Shown here: one piece after another, positions 28,601 through 38,196 of the stretch
Numbering within the stretch: position 1 is the stretch's first letter
Layout of the letters: each line of letters opens with the position of its first letter
Assembly: GCF_009931695.1 (NCBI RefSeq)
Contig: NZ_CP048000.1
Coordinates: forward strand, 3,117,501-3,181,500
Length of the DNA stretch: 64,000 bases
Direction of reading: 5' to 3'
Origin: Anaerocolumna sedimenticola
GTDB lineage: Bacteria; Bacillota; Clostridia; Lachnospirales; Lachnospiraceae
Program-made: the position numbers and the translations under genes
Notes under the pieces: model-generated
What the model was told of the DNA's origin: nothing
The model's database searches: none
Seen by the model: the letters and a program-made list of their open reading frames with translations, nothing else

Positions 28601-29197
28601 ATGACTGGATTAGATAAGATATTAAAGCATATCGAAGAGGATGCCGTTTCTGCTGCAGACCAAATCCTTGCTGAAGCAAAACAAAAAGCCGATGAGATTA
28701 TGGCTGATGCACGTGCTGAAGGCGAAAAAATGTGCGCCGAAATAACGGAACGTTCAAAACTGGATGTTCAGTCAAGTTTAAGCCGTGCTGAATCTGCTGC
28801 AAACTTACAGGAAAAGAAGTTAATATTAAAAGCTAAACAGGAAATTATTGGTGAAGTTATAATTAATGCAAAAGCCTCTCTTTTAAGCTTACCTGATAAG
28901 GAATATTTTGATGTAATAATCAAAATGATTCAAAAGCATGCACTGGCTGGGGCGGGATATATCCTGTTTTCTGATACCGACTATAAACGCCTGCCGCAAC
29001 AATTTGATGAATTAATGAAAATCGGCCTGTCAGGAAAAGCGGGAGCATCCTTAACATTAGCCGGTGAAACGGTTAATATAAACGGCGGATTTATATTGGT
29101 ATATGGTGATGTGGAAATAAACTGTTCCTTTGATGCTTTATTTGCCGCTGCAAAAGAAAACCTGCAGGATAAAGTCAGTGAAATCCTATTTGATTAG
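28601..29197 (+). CDS. ntpE: V-type ATPase subunit E
   Basis: A 198-residue peripheral-stalk subunit: a long N-terminal helix rich in Ala, Glu and Lys (about 1-100) forms the coiled coil with the small stalk subunit, and a C-terminal mixed domain contacts subunit B. TTAGGAG precedes the ATG. It lies between ntpK and ntpC as in the Enterococcus ntp operon. Confidence 0.93.
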   Translation: MTGLDKILKHIEEDAVSAADQILAEAKQKADEIMADARAEGEKMCAEITERSKLDVQSSLSRAESAANLQEKKLILKAKQEIIGEVIINAKASLLSLPDKEYFDVIIKMIQKHALAGAGYILFSDTDYKRLPQQFDELMKIGLSGKAGASLTLAGETVNINGGFILVYGDVEINCSFDALFAAAKENLQDKVSEILFD

Positions 29198-29225
29198 GAA
29201 TACGGTAGAAAGGTAGAGTGTTGAT

Positions 29226-30194
29226 ATGGCTGATAACCAATATATATATGCCGTAGCGCGTATACGTTCTTTAGAACTTTCCTTGCTGGATAAAACTTTT
29301 TTTGATCAGCTTCTAGCCTGTAAGTCTTTCGAAGATTGCCTGCGTCTGCTGTCCGATAAGGGTTGGGGCAGGAATGGAGATTTAACGGCTGAGCAATTAT
29401 TGGAATCGGAACGTGAGAAAATCTGGGATACAATAAAAGAGCTGGTAAAAGACACATCCGTTTTTGATACCTTCTTGTATGGAAATGATTTTCATAATCT
29501 AAAAGCGGCGATTAAACAAGTTTATATGAATGAGGAGGTACCCGGAATTTTTATTTCCCGTGGGACTATTGCACCGGAGTCTATATTAAAAGCAGTTATG
29601 GAACACGATTTTTCCACACTGCCAAAACGAATGTCCGCCTGTGCGGAGGAGGCTTACCAAGTGCAGTTTCATACCGGTGACAGCCAGTTGTGTGATGTCA
29701 TTATAGACAAGGCAGCGTTAGAATCAATCTATCAAAGCGGAAAAACCTCAGGAAATGATTTGTTGAATGAATATGCAGAACTTAAAGTTGCTTCCGCTGA
29801 TATTAATATAGCTATAAGAAGTTATAAAACCGGTAAAAAGAGGGAATTCCTGGAGAGGGCAATTGCTGATTGTACCAGCCTTGACAGGAAGAAATTAATT
29901 GAAGCGGCGCAAAGCGGGGAAGAAGAAATCTATGACTATCTGAGTAATACCGCTTATTCCGATGCAGTGCAGGCAATTAAGGAATCCTTATCCTCTTTTG
30001 ACCGGTGGTGTGACAACCTGATAATAAGGCATATAAAACCGCAGAAATATAACTCATTTACCCTTTCTCCCATAGCGGCTTATATATTGGCACGGGAAAA
30101 TGAGATTAAATCAGTTCGGATTTTGCTTTCCGGTAAGTTAAATGATCTGCCGGAAGAATCGATTCGGGAAAGATTGAGGGAAATGTATGTATAA
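29226..30194 (+). CDS. ntpC: V-type ATPase subunit C
   Basis: A 322-residue, mainly helical subunit (family of yeast subunit d) that links the rotor ring to the central shaft. It has the family start Y-A-V-A-R-I-R-S-L-E and the late P-I-A-A-Y-I-L-A-R-E-N-E-I-K-S-V-R-I-L motif. Overlaps ntpF by eight bases. Confidence 0.94.
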   Translation: MADNQYIYAVARIRSLELSLLDKTFFDQLLACKSFEDCLRLLSDKGWGRNGDLTAEQLLESEREKIWDTIKELVKDTSVFDTFLYGNDFHNLKAAIKQVYMNEEVPGIFISRGTIAPESILKAVMEHDFSTLPKRMSACAEEAYQVQFHTGDSQLCDVIIDKAALESIYQSGKTSGNDLLNEYAELKVASADINIAIRSYKTGKKREFLERAIADCTSLDRKKLIEAAQSGEEEIYDYLSNTAYSDAVQAIKESLSSFDRWCDNLIIRHIKPQKYNSFTLSPIAAYILARENEIKSVRILLSGKLNDLPEESIRERLREMYV

Positions 30195-30507
30195 GATAGC
30201 AGTTTTAGGTGATCGCGACAGTGTTTATGGTTTTGCTGCCTTGGGACTGGATACTTATCCTGTCAGTAATGAAGAGGATGCTGCCAAAAAATTAAAAAAA
30301 CTTGCAGAAGGACAATATGCGGTTATTTATATTACAGAAGCACTTCAGGCAAAACTGGAAACAGAAATAGAGCATTACCGTACGGAAAGGCTGCCAGCGA
30401 TTATACCGATTCCCGGAGTATCCGGTAATACTGGTATGGGTATGTTAAGTGTTAAAAAATCTGTTGAACAGGCAGTTGGTTCCGATATTATTTTTAACAA
30501 CAATTAA
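30187..30507 (+). CDS. V-type ATPase subunit F (central shaft)
   Basis: A 106-residue Rossmann-like protein with the start Y-K-I-A-V-L-G-D-R-D-S-V-Y-G-F-A and I-P-I-P-G-V near residue 76, typical of V-ATPase subunit F (called NtpG in Enterococcus). It binds the D subunit in the rotating shaft. It overlaps ntpC and is followed after 12 bases by ntpA. Confidence 0.93.
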   Translation: MYKIAVLGDRDSVYGFAALGLDTYPVSNEEDAAKKLKKLAEGQYAVIYITEALQAKLETEIEHYRTERLPAIIPIPGVSGNTGMGMLSVKKSVEQAVGSDIIFNNN

Positions 30508-30519
30508 GGAGAATAGCAA

Positions 30520-32289
30520 ATGAGTAAAGGCACGATTAAAAAAGTTGCCGGTCCGTTAGTAATAGCTGAGGGTATGCGTGATGCCAATATGTTTGACGTG
30601 GTACGTGTAAGTGAACAGAGATTAATCGGTGAAATCATTGAAATCCACGGTGATCAGGCATCCATTCAGGTTTATGAAGAGACCTCAGGTTTAGGACCCG
30701 GTGAACCGGTGGAATCCACTGGTGCACCATTAAGCGTAGAGCTTGGGCCGGGGCTTATAGGAAGTATATTTGATGGAATACAGCGGCCGTTAGTCAGTAT
30801 CATGAATGCTACCGGCAATAACTTAACCCGGGGTGTCGAAATTCCATCTTTGGAAAGAACTAAAAAATGGAATTTTGTTCCAAGCTCAAAAATAGGAGAT
30901 GCAGTGGAAACCGGTGATATCATTGGTACGGTAAACGAAACAGAGATAGTTCTCCATAAAATAATGATACCGAAAGGAATTAAAGGAAATATCACATCCA
31001 TTCAGGGAGGGGAATTTACCCTTGAAGATACGATAGCCTTGGTTCAAAATGAGAATGGTGAAATCTTTAATATTACCATGATGCAGAAATGGCCGGTTCG
31101 TATTGGAAGACCATACAAAGAAAAACTGCCGCCTGCCATGCCCTTAGTTACCGGGCAGCGTGTTATTGATACTTTATTTCCTATTGCTAAAGGCGGTGTT
31201 GCATCGGTTCCCGGGCCTTTCGGCAGCGGTAAAACCGTAGTTCAGCATCAGTTGGCGAAATGGGCGGAAGCAGATATCGTAGTTTATATCGGCTGTGGTG
31301 AACGTGGAAATGAAATGACGGATGTATTAAATGAATTTCCCGAATTAAAGGATCCCAAAACGGGCCATTCCTTAATGGAGCGGACCGTATTAATTGCAAA
31401 TACCTCCGATATGCCGGTTGCGGCCAGGGAAGCTTCCATTTATGTAGGTATTACCATAGCGGAGTATTTCCGTGATATGGGATTTTCCGTGGCACTTATG
31501 GCAGATTCCACTTCCAGATGGGCAGAAGCACTTCGTGAAATGTCCGGACGTTTGGAGGAAATGCCGGGTGAAGAGGGGTATCCGGCTTACTTGGGAAGCC
31601 GTCTTGCCCAGTTTTATGAACGTGCGGGGCGTGTAATTTCCTTAGGTAAAGACGGAAGAGAAGGTGCCCTATCCGTAATTGGTGCGGTATCCCCTCCCGG
31701 TGGTGATATCTCGGAACCGGTTTCCCAGGCAACTCTGCGTATTGTTAAAGTATTCTGGGGACTGGATTCTAACCTGGCTTACAGGCGTCATTTTCCCGCT
31801 ATTAACTGGTTAACCAGTTATTCCTTATATGTGGATAATATGGGAAAATGGTTTAATACCAAAGTGAATGAAAGCTGGATGCCTGACAGGGCCCGAATCA
31901 TGCGTATCTTACATGATGAATCCGAATTAGAGGAAATTGTAAAATTAGTAGGTATGGATGCTCTTTCCGCACCGGATCGGTTGAAATTGGAAGCAGCCCG
32001 TTCCATCCGTGAAGATTTCTTGCATCAGGATGCATTCCACGAAGTGGATACCTATACTTCACTGGAGAAACAATATAAAATGATGGAGCTGGTATTGGGA
32101 TATTTTGATATTGCATCAGAAGCTTTACAAAAAGGCGCTTCGGTTGACGGACTTGTAAAACTTCCCGTTCGTGAAAGAATCGGCCGTTTTAAATATATAA
32201 CGAATGATAAGATTGAGAAAGAATATGATGATATAGTAAACAGTTTACATCGGGAAATTAATGAATTGACACAAAAGGAGGAAGCCTAA
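30520..32289 (+). CDS. ntpA: V-type ATPase catalytic subunit A
   Basis: A 589-residue catalytic subunit with the Walker A motif G-P-F-G-S-G-K-T near residues 232-239, the V-type non-homologous insert at about 110-200, and the catalytic G-E-R-G-N-E-M-T glutamate (about 265). It hydrolyses or makes ATP while the shaft rotates. AAGGAG precedes the ATG. Its TAA stop shares its last base with the ATG of ntpB, a one-base overlap. Confidence 0.98.
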   Translation: MSKGTIKKVAGPLVIAEGMRDANMFDVVRVSEQRLIGEIIEIHGDQASIQVYEETSGLGPGEPVESTGAPLSVELGPGLIGSIFDGIQRPLVSIMNATGNNLTRGVEIPSLERTKKWNFVPSSKIGDAVETGDIIGTVNETEIVLHKIMIPKGIKGNITSIQGGEFTLEDTIALVQNENGEIFNITMMQKWPVRIGRPYKEKLPPAMPLVTGQRVIDTLFPIAKGGVASVPGPFGSGKTVVQHQLAKWAEADIVVYIGCGERGNEMTDVLNEFPELKDPKTGHSLMERTVLIANTSDMPVAAREASIYVGITIAEYFRDMGFSVALMADSTSRWAEALREMSGRLEEMPGEEGYPAYLGSRLAQFYERAGRVISLGKDGREGALSVIGAVSPPGGDISEPVSQATLRIVKVFWGLDSNLAYRRHFPAINWLTSYSLYVDNMGKWFNTKVNESWMPDRARIMRILHDESELEEIVKLVGMDALSAPDRLKLEAARSIREDFLHQDAFHEVDTYTSLEKQYKMMELVLGYFDIASEALQKGASVDGLVKLPVRERIGRFKYITNDKIEKEYDDIVNSLHREINELTQKEEA

Positions 32290-33659
32290 TGCCAAAAGAA
32301 TATAGATCCATTAGAGAGGTTGCAGGCCCTCTTATGCTAGTTCATGGTGTAGAAGATGTAAAGTATAATGAACTTGCAGAAATAGAACTTGCAAGTGGTG
32401 AAAAACGCCGCTGCAAAGTACTTGAAATCGATAAAGGCAATGCACTGGTTCAATTATTTGAAAGTGCTGCCGGTATTAACTTATCCAATAGTAAAGTAAG
32501 GTTTTTAGGCAGAAGTATGGAGCTTGGCGTATCGGATGATATGTTAAGCCGTGTATTCGACGGCCTTGGCCGTCCAATCGATAACGGCCCGGAGATTTTA
32601 CCCGAAAAAAGATTGGATATTAATGGTCTGCCAATGAATCCGGCTGCCAGAAATTATCCTCAGGAATTTATCCAGACCGGTGTATCTGCAATCGACGGAC
32701 TAAATACACTGGTACGGGGACAGAAGCTTCCGATCTTTTCTGCCAGCGGTCTTCCCCATGCGGAATTAGCCGCTCAGATAGCCCGACAGGCTAAGGTACG
32801 GGGGACAAGCGAAGCATTTGCAGTAGTATTTGCCGCACTGGGTATTACCTTTGAGGAAGCAAATTTCTTCACAGAGAGTTTCCGTGAGACCGGAGCCATT
32901 GACCGTACGGTTATGTTTATCAACCTGGCTAATGACCCCGCCGTTGAACGTATTGCAACACCACGTATGGCTTTAACCGCAGCCGAATACCTGGCATTTG
33001 AAAAAGATATGCATGTACTTGTAATACTGACGGATATCACAAACTATGCGGATTCCTTACGTGAAATCTCGGCTGCTCGTAAAGAAGTTCCGGGGCGTCG
33101 TGGATATCCCGGTTATATGTATACCGATTTGGCTTCCCTTTATGAACGTGCCGGACGTCAGAAAGGCAAGGCTGGAAGTATTACCATGATTCCTATTTTA
33201 ACCATGCCTGAGGATGACAAAACCCATCCGATTCCTGACTTAACCGGTTACATCACCGAAGGGCAGATAATTTTAAGCCGCGAATTATACCGGCAGAGTG
33301 TGGCACCGCCAATTGATGTTCTTCCCTCCCTGTCTCGTCTTAAGGATAAGGGAATTGGTACCGGCAAAACCCGTGCAGATCATGCCAATACCATGAATCA
33401 GCTCTTTGCCGCATATGCAAGGGGAAAGGAAGCTAAAGAATTAATGGTAGTTTTAGGTGAAGCTGCCCTGACGGATATTGATAAATTATATGCTAAGTTT
33501 GCAGATGCTTTTGAGCAGGAATACGTCTCCCAGGGGTATCATACCAATCGGGATATTGAAGAAACCCTGGACTTAGGCTGGAAGCTCTTATCCATACTTC
33601 CAAGGACGGAACTAAAAAGAATTAAAGATGAATTTCTGGATCAATATTACGGTAAGTAA
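32289..33659 (+). CDS. ntpB: V-type ATPase non-catalytic subunit B
   Basis: A 456-residue regulatory subunit with the degenerate P-loop region F-S-A-S-G-L-P-H (about 156-163) in place of a Walker A motif, and the arginine-finger region in S-L-S-R-L near residue 345. Alternates with subunit A in the A3B3 head. Start overlaps the stop of ntpA. Confidence 0.98.
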   Translation: MPKEYRSIREVAGPLMLVHGVEDVKYNELAEIELASGEKRRCKVLEIDKGNALVQLFESAAGINLSNSKVRFLGRSMELGVSDDMLSRVFDGLGRPIDNGPEILPEKRLDINGLPMNPAARNYPQEFIQTGVSAIDGLNTLVRGQKLPIFSASGLPHAELAAQIARQAKVRGTSEAFAVVFAALGITFEEANFFTESFRETGAIDRTVMFINLANDPAVERIATPRMALTAAEYLAFEKDMHVLVILTDITNYADSLREISAARKEVPGRRGYPGYMYTDLASLYERAGRQKGKAGSITMIPILTMPEDDKTHPIPDLTGYITEGQIILSRELYRQSVAPPIDVLPSLSRLKDKGIGTGKTRADHANTMNQLFAAYARGKEAKELMVVLGEAALTDIDKLYAKFADAFEQEYVSQGYHTNRDIEETLDLGWKLLSILPRTELKRIKDEFLDQYYGK

Positions 33660-33676
33660 AGGAAGGAGGTGCTATC

Positions 33677-34339
33677 TTGGCCAAAGCACATATTAATCCG
33701 ACCCGTATGGAACTTACCAGGCTTAAGAAGAAATTAACGACAGCAGTCCGTGGTCATAAACTCTTAAAAGATAAACGGGATGAGCTGATGCGCCAATTCC
33801 TTGACCTGGTACGCGAGAATAAAACCTTACGCGAGAAAGTTGAAAAAGCGATTATTACTGCTAACAAAAATTTTGTAATTGCGCGTGCGGGTATGGAGAA
33901 TGAGGTGGTAAATGTTGCATTAATGGCACCAAGGCAGGAGGTTTATCTGGAAGCGCATACCCGTAATGTTATGAGTGTTGACATTCCGGTATTTGAGTAT
34001 AAAACCAAAACTCCGGATGTCAATGACATTTATTCTTATGGTTATGCATTTACCTCCAGTGATCTGGATGATGCTGTAAAGTTTTTACAGGACATTTTTC
34101 CTGACATGCTGCGATTGGCGGAATGTGAAAAAGCATGCCAGTTAATGGCATCGGAAATCGAGAAAACAAGGCGCCGGGTAAATGCACTTGAGCATGTTAT
34201 GATTCCTGAGATGCAGGAAAACATTAAGTATATTAAGATGAAACTGGATGAAAATGAACGAAGTACTCAGATACGTCTTATGAAAGTAAAAGATATGATG
34301 CTGGAACAGGCACATCATTACAGCGAAAATATGTATTAA
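33677..34339 (+). CDS. ntpD: V-type ATPase subunit D (central shaft)
   Basis: A 220-residue antiparallel coiled-coil shaft protein beginning A-K-A-H-I-N-P-T-R-M-E-L-T-R-L-K, with the late R-R-V-N-A-L-E-H-V-M-I-P motif typical of the family. A TTG start is used, with GGAAGGAGG six to seven bases before it. Last gene of the operon. Confidence 0.96.
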   Translation: MAKAHINPTRMELTRLKKKLTTAVRGHKLLKDKRDELMRQFLDLVRENKTLREKVEKAIITANKNFVIARAGMENEVVNVALMAPRQEVYLEAHTRNVMSVDIPVFEYKTKTPDVNDIYSYGYAFTSSDLDDAVKFLQDIFPDMLRLAECEKACQLMASEIEKTRRRVNALEHVMIPEMQENIKYIKMKLDENERSTQIRLMKVKDMMLEQAHHYSENMY

Positions 34340-34343
34340 TAAT

Positions 34344-34392
34344 AACCGGATTGTTCTTATCACCAACAAGTGAAAACAATCCGGTTTTTTTT
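34344..34392 (+). terminator. Terminator of the V-ATPase operon
   Basis: AACCGGATTGTT (34345-34356) pairs with AACAATCCGGTT (34375-34386) and runs into eight T. Confidence 0.92.
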
Positions 34393-34459
34393 ACAGAATC
34401 AGGAAAGTTTTGGTAAACCTGCCTGCATAAAACTTTCATATTTTTATTATTTATATAAT

Positions 34460-34633
34460 TTAAAAGGTTTTTTCTTTAGCGATAAAGGATTCGCAATCAG
34501 TATCTTCAGATTTGGATGAGAATGAATCCACTCTGCCCACTGAAATTTGGTCAAGGGTACAATAATCAGTATTTCCGGCATGATATCTGCACTCAGAAAC
34601 TACACATTGAATACTTGGATTTTTTTTATCCAT
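34460..34633 (-). CDS. DUF1540-family cysteine-rich mini-protein
   Basis: A 57-residue protein starting at ATG 34633 behind a perfect AAAGGAGG. It has I-Q-C-V-V-S-E-C-R-Y-H, N-T-D-Y-C-T-L-D-Q-I-S-V-G and T-D-C-E-S-F: four spaced cysteines and the order of the DUF1540 domain common in spore-forming clostridia. The cysteines (10, 15, 25, 47) suggest metal binding or a disulphide-stabilised fold, not known here. It is transcribed toward the V-ATPase terminator and stands alone. Confidence 0.85.
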   Translation of the reverse strand: MDKKNPSIQCVVSECRYHAGNTDYCTLDQISVGRVDSFSSKSEDTDCESFIAKEKTF

Positions 34634-34844
34634 AATTAAATTCCTCCTTTCGTTTTACACACTTCAAGACATGGTTTTATACCAAAGAAACTGCATAACA
34701 GTTTCTTTTTCATAGTTAGCATGTGCGAATAGAGAAATTTTATGCATTGGTATGACTGTGTCTTTTTTACATATAAAAATAAAATAATGAAAAAAATAAT
34801 TTAAATAGGGTATAATGAAATGTTCGAAAATGAAATATATAAAT

Positions 34845-34932
34845 ATTTTGTTTGCTGAAAACGAACAATTAAAGCGATTTTGTTGACAAAGTATTTAATT
34901 AATTATATTATTGCAACATAAGCAAACAAAAT
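34845..34932 (+). promoter_or_regulatory. Promoter flanked by a 12-bp inverted repeat (likely DeoR-type operator)
   Basis: A consensus promoter TTGACA (34883-34888), 17 bases, TATTAT (34906-34911) sits between perfect inverted arms ATTTTGTTTGCT (34845-34856) and AGCAAACAAAAT (34921-34932). The adjacent DeoR-family gene is the likely binding protein, repressing its own operon by binding both arms. Promoter and repeat are seen; binding is inferred. Confidence 0.65.
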
Positions 34933-34979
34933 AGACAATTAACAAACAATATCTAACATTAAGGAGTGTGATTGCTGTT

Positions 34980-35726
34980 ATGCTTGCTGCGGAAAGACAT
35001 TCAAAGATAATTCAAATGATCAGTGAATCAGGAGTTGTTCAGGTTGAAGAATTAGCAAAAGTATTAGACGTAAGTTTGATGACCATACGGCGGGATTTGG
35101 AAAAGTTAAAACAGGATGGAATCATAGAACGCTGTCATGGCGGTGCGGTTATAAAACGGGAAGTTTCCTACATGGAGAAGCGAACTCTTAAGATTGAAGA
35201 TAAAATTAAGATCGCTGAAAAATGTGCAAGTTTTGTTAAAAAAGGTGATGCGGTTTTTCTAGATGCCGGAACTACAACCTATGAGATAGCAAAACGGATT
35301 CAAAATATTCCGGGTATTACGGTTATCACAAATGATTTGGAAATTGCAAGAGTATTACTTGAATCCGATGCGCATCTGATGATATGCGGAGGTATGGTAC
35401 AAAAATCAACAGGGAGCATGCTAGGCCCGTTTGCAAATCAAATGATGGAAGATATTCGGACTGAGATAGCATTTTTAGGTGCTATGTCTATTGATGATAA
35501 TTTTAACGTCCTGACTCCGACTATAAATAAAGCGGTTTTAAAACGAACTATCTGTAAAAACTCAAGCCGTCCTTATCTGGCAGTGGATGAATCAAAGTTT
35601 GGAAAACAGGCTTTAATGAGAATTAACCATTTATCAGACTATACAGGCGTTGTTACCAATAAATCATTAAATGCCGAAGAAGAAGCAAAAATCAAACAAA
35701 TGAAAATTAATATGATATGGGTTTAG
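34980..35726 (+). CDS. DeoR/GlpR-family transcriptional regulator
   Basis: A regulator of about 248 residues. The N-terminal helix-turn-helix (V-E-E-L-A-K-V-L-D-V-S-L-M-T-I-R-R-D-L-E-K-L) is the DeoR signature, followed by the sugar-phosphate sensor domain (D-A-G-T-T-T-Y-E-I-A, then T-V-I-T-N-D-L). The start is uncertain: GTG 34968 is too close to AAGGAG (34961-34966), so ATG 34980 is preferred despite a 13-base spacing. It heads the sugar-acid cluster, and the effector is probably a phosphorylated intermediate of that pathway. Confidence 0.9.
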   Translation: MLAAERHSKIIQMISESGVVQVEELAKVLDVSLMTIRRDLEKLKQDGIIERCHGGAVIKREVSYMEKRTLKIEDKIKIAEKCASFVKKGDAVFLDAGTTTYEIAKRIQNIPGITVITNDLEIARVLLESDAHLMICGGMVQKSTGSMLGPFANQMMEDIRTEIAFLGAMSIDDNFNVLTPTINKAVLKRTICKNSSRPYLAVDESKFGKQALMRINHLSDYTGVVTNKSLNAEEEAKIKQMKINMIWV

Positions 35727-35737
35727 GAGGAGTACAG

Positions 35738-37042
35738 ATGCCCCAATGTGTAATTATTGCGGATGATTTAACCGGTGCCAATGCGACCGGTGTATTACTT
35801 AAAAAAATAAATTATAATACGTATACGGTAATGAATACGGAGAGACTTGAGTTAAGTAAGCTATCGGAAAGTGACTGTATTGTCTATCCCACGGACAGCA
35901 GGGCGGTAGATTCCTCTATTGCGTATAACAGAGTATACAACGTAGCTAATTTATTAAAAAATGATGATGTTCTCGTATATTCCAAAAGGATCGACAGTAC
36001 CCTGAGAGGAAATTTAGGCAGTGAAACAGATGCATTATTAGATGCCCTGAGTAATGATGCCATAGCCATGGTAGTACCGTGTTTTCCACAGGCGAACCGT
36101 ATTCTGGTAGGGGGATATATGCTTGTAAATACGATTCCCCTCCATAAGACGGAAGCTGCCCTGGATCCCAAAACTCCGGTTGATACATCCGCAGCCGGTG
36201 ATATATTTGGTAAGCAGTCCATTTATCCAATCGCTTCCCTTTATATTAAAGATATTATGATGGGTAAAAAGCATTTAGCTGATGAGATTAAAAGATTCAG
36301 GGAGGAAGGGTACCGGATTATCATTTTTGATTGTGTATCCCAGGAAGACCTGGATACCATAGCCGATGGTGTAATTGAAAGCGGAGTAAAATTCATTTCT
36401 GTAGATCCTGGAAGTTTTACAGCAACTATTGCAAGAAAACTCATTGTTCCCCGGGAAATAAAAAATAAGCATAAAGTACTTGCCACGGTGGGCAGTGTAA
36501 ATGCCGTTGCAAAAAACCAACTGGATGAACTTCTGCTTGCCCAGAAAGTATTACAGGTATATGTCGTTACCAAAGAATTGGTTGAGAGTGAAGAGAGAAG
36601 AAAACAGGAAATAAACAGGGTAGTAGGGGAAATTCAGAAAAATTGCGGTAATTATGATATCTGTGCAGTAATCGGCAATGGAATTTTACCGGAGAACCGT
36701 TTGAATTTTTCGGAATATGCTGAAAAATTACAGTGTTTACCAGAGGATGTAAGTAATTTAATCAATGATTCCCTGGCAGAAATTACGTATCTGTTATTAA
36801 ATAATAACCCTGATTTTAAAGGTCTGTATACCAGCGGCGGTGACATAACGGTAGCAGTAAGCAGAAAATTCAGGACAGCAGGCATCCGATTACTGGATGA
36901 AGTGGTGCCTTTAGCTGCTTACGGAGAGTTTATTTCCGGTGAATTTGACGGACTCAAAGTCGTTACCAAAGGCGGTATGGCAGGGGATAAAAATGCAATG
37001 AACCTGTGTATTCGCTATTTAAAAGAGAAACTTTTTATTTAA
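35738..37042 (+). CDS. dtnK: Four-carbon acid sugar kinase (D-threonate/D-erythronate kinase type)
   Basis: A two-domain kinase of about 434 residues (formerly DUF1537) that phosphorylates the 4-hydroxyl of four-carbon sugar acids. It has the N-terminal I-I-A-D-D-L-T-G-A-N-A-T-G motif (about 6-18), the K-R-I-D-S-T-L-R-G-N motif (about 82-91) and the C-terminal nucleotide site S-G-G-D-I-T. The start is ATG 35738, with AGGAGGAG just after the deoR-type stop; the frame from 35717 would begin inside that gene. With the adjacent PdxA2 it fits the threonate pathway to dihydroxyacetone phosphate. Exact substrate is inferred. Confidence 0.88.
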   Translation: MPQCVIIADDLTGANATGVLLKKINYNTYTVMNTERLELSKLSESDCIVYPTDSRAVDSSIAYNRVYNVANLLKNDDVLVYSKRIDSTLRGNLGSETDALLDALSNDAIAMVVPCFPQANRILVGGYMLVNTIPLHKTEAALDPKTPVDTSAAGDIFGKQSIYPIASLYIKDIMMGKKHLADEIKRFREEGYRIIIFDCVSQEDLDTIADGVIESGVKFISVDPGSFTATIARKLIVPREIKNKHKVLATVGSVNAVAKNQLDELLLAQKVLQVYVVTKELVESEERRKQEINRVVGEIQKNCGNYDICAVIGNGILPENRLNFSEYAEKLQCLPEDVSNLINDSLAEITYLLLNNNPDFKGLYTSGGDITVAVSRKFRTAGIRLLDEVVPLAAYGEFISGEFDGLKVVTKGGMAGDKNAMNLCIRYLKEKLFI

Positions 37043-37136
37043 TGAATTGGTAATACAAACAGTAATAATTGGTGATAAGAGGAAGATAACATTAAGATAA
37101 CAAAAAAAAGATGAATGTAAAAAGGAGATGTAACAC

Positions 37137-38135
37137 ATGGAAAAACCATATATAGCAATACCTTTAGGAGATCCGGCAGGAATCGGACCGGAAATAGTTG
37201 TAAAGTCCATAGCAACGAAGCAGGTGTTTGATGCGGCACGCTGTGTTGTTGTCGGGGATAAAAAAATTGTTGATGATGCAATCCGTTTTTCAAGGATTCC
37301 ATTAAAAGTAAACATTATAAATCATCCCAAGGAAGGAGTGTATGAAGAAAAAGTTTTAAACCTGATTGACCTTGATAATGTAGATATGTCAGAATTCAAA
37401 ATCGGAGAAATCAGCGGAATGTGCGGGCGGGCTGCTTATGAATATATTAAGAAAAGCATTGAGCTTGCTAATACACGCGAAGTAGCAGCAGTATCCACTA
37501 CACCAATTAATAAAGAATCTTTAAAGGCAGGTAATGTAAATTATATCGGCCATACGGAGATATTTGGCGCGCTGACCGGTACAAAAGATCCTCTTACCAT
37601 GTTTGAAGTACGGGGAATGAGAGTATTTTTCTTAACCCGGCATGTATCCTTAAGACGGGCATGTGATTTAGTTACTAAGGATAGAATTAAGGATTATGTA
37701 AAGAGATGTAAAGAAGTACTGATGAAGTTAGGCGTAACGGAAGGAACCATGGCGATAGCAGGTTTGAATCCACACAGCGGTGAACATGGTTTATTTGGTA
37801 ACGAGGAAGTAGAACATGTAACACCGGCGGTTGAGGAACTCAGAGCGGAAGGTTATGACGTAGTCGGCCCGATCGGAGCGGATTCCGTATTCCACTTAGC
37901 GTTAAAAGGTCGTTATAACAGTGTATTATCTTTATATCATGATCAAGGTCATATAGCTACTAAAACATTGGATTTTGAAAGAACCATAGCGATAACCGGA
38001 GGAATGCCGATCCTTAGAACCTCCGTAGACCATGGAACAGCATTTGATATAGCTGGAAAAGGTATTGCAAGTGAAATCAGCATGGTGGAAGCTATTTTAT
38101 TAGGGGCGAAGTATTCTAAGAATTTTATGAATTAA
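37137..38135 (+). CDS. pdxA2: PdxA2-type 4-phosphate-D-threonate/erythronate dehydrogenase
   Basis: A 332-residue PdxA-family metal- and NAD-dependent oxidative decarboxylase. It has the G-D-P-A-G-I-G-P-E motif at 10-18 and metal-site histidines in Y-I-G-H-T-E and Y-H-D-Q-G-H. PdxA proper acts in vitamin B6 synthesis; those next to a DUF1537 kinase and a permease instead oxidise 4-phospho-threonate or -erythronate to dihydroxyacetone phosphate and CO2. Context therefore favours PdxA2. AAAGGAG precedes the ATG. Confidence 0.88.
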   Translation: MEKPYIAIPLGDPAGIGPEIVVKSIATKQVFDAARCVVVGDKKIVDDAIRFSRIPLKVNIINHPKEGVYEEKVLNLIDLDNVDMSEFKIGEISGMCGRAAYEYIKKSIELANTREVAAVSTTPINKESLKAGNVNYIGHTEIFGALTGTKDPLTMFEVRGMRVFFLTRHVSLRRACDLVTKDRIKDYVKRCKEVLMKLGVTEGTMAIAGLNPHSGEHGLFGNEEVEHVTPAVEELRAEGYDVVGPIGADSVFHLALKGRYNSVLSLYHDQGHIATKTLDFERTIAITGGMPILRTSVDHGTAFDIAGKGIASEISMVEAILLGAKYSKNFMN

Positions 38136-38196
38136 TGGGGATAGTAAGGTAGGGGTAATTACCTATTATGAGGTATTTTGAAAGGAGAAGGGTAAG

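Larger units (their letters stand above)
34394..34979. other. Intergenic region with mini-gene and DeoR control region
   Basis: Apart from the DUF1540 mini-gene (34460-34633), this stretch holds the promoter and inverted repeat of the DeoR-regulated cluster at 34845-34932. Nothing else was recognised. Confidence 0.6.
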
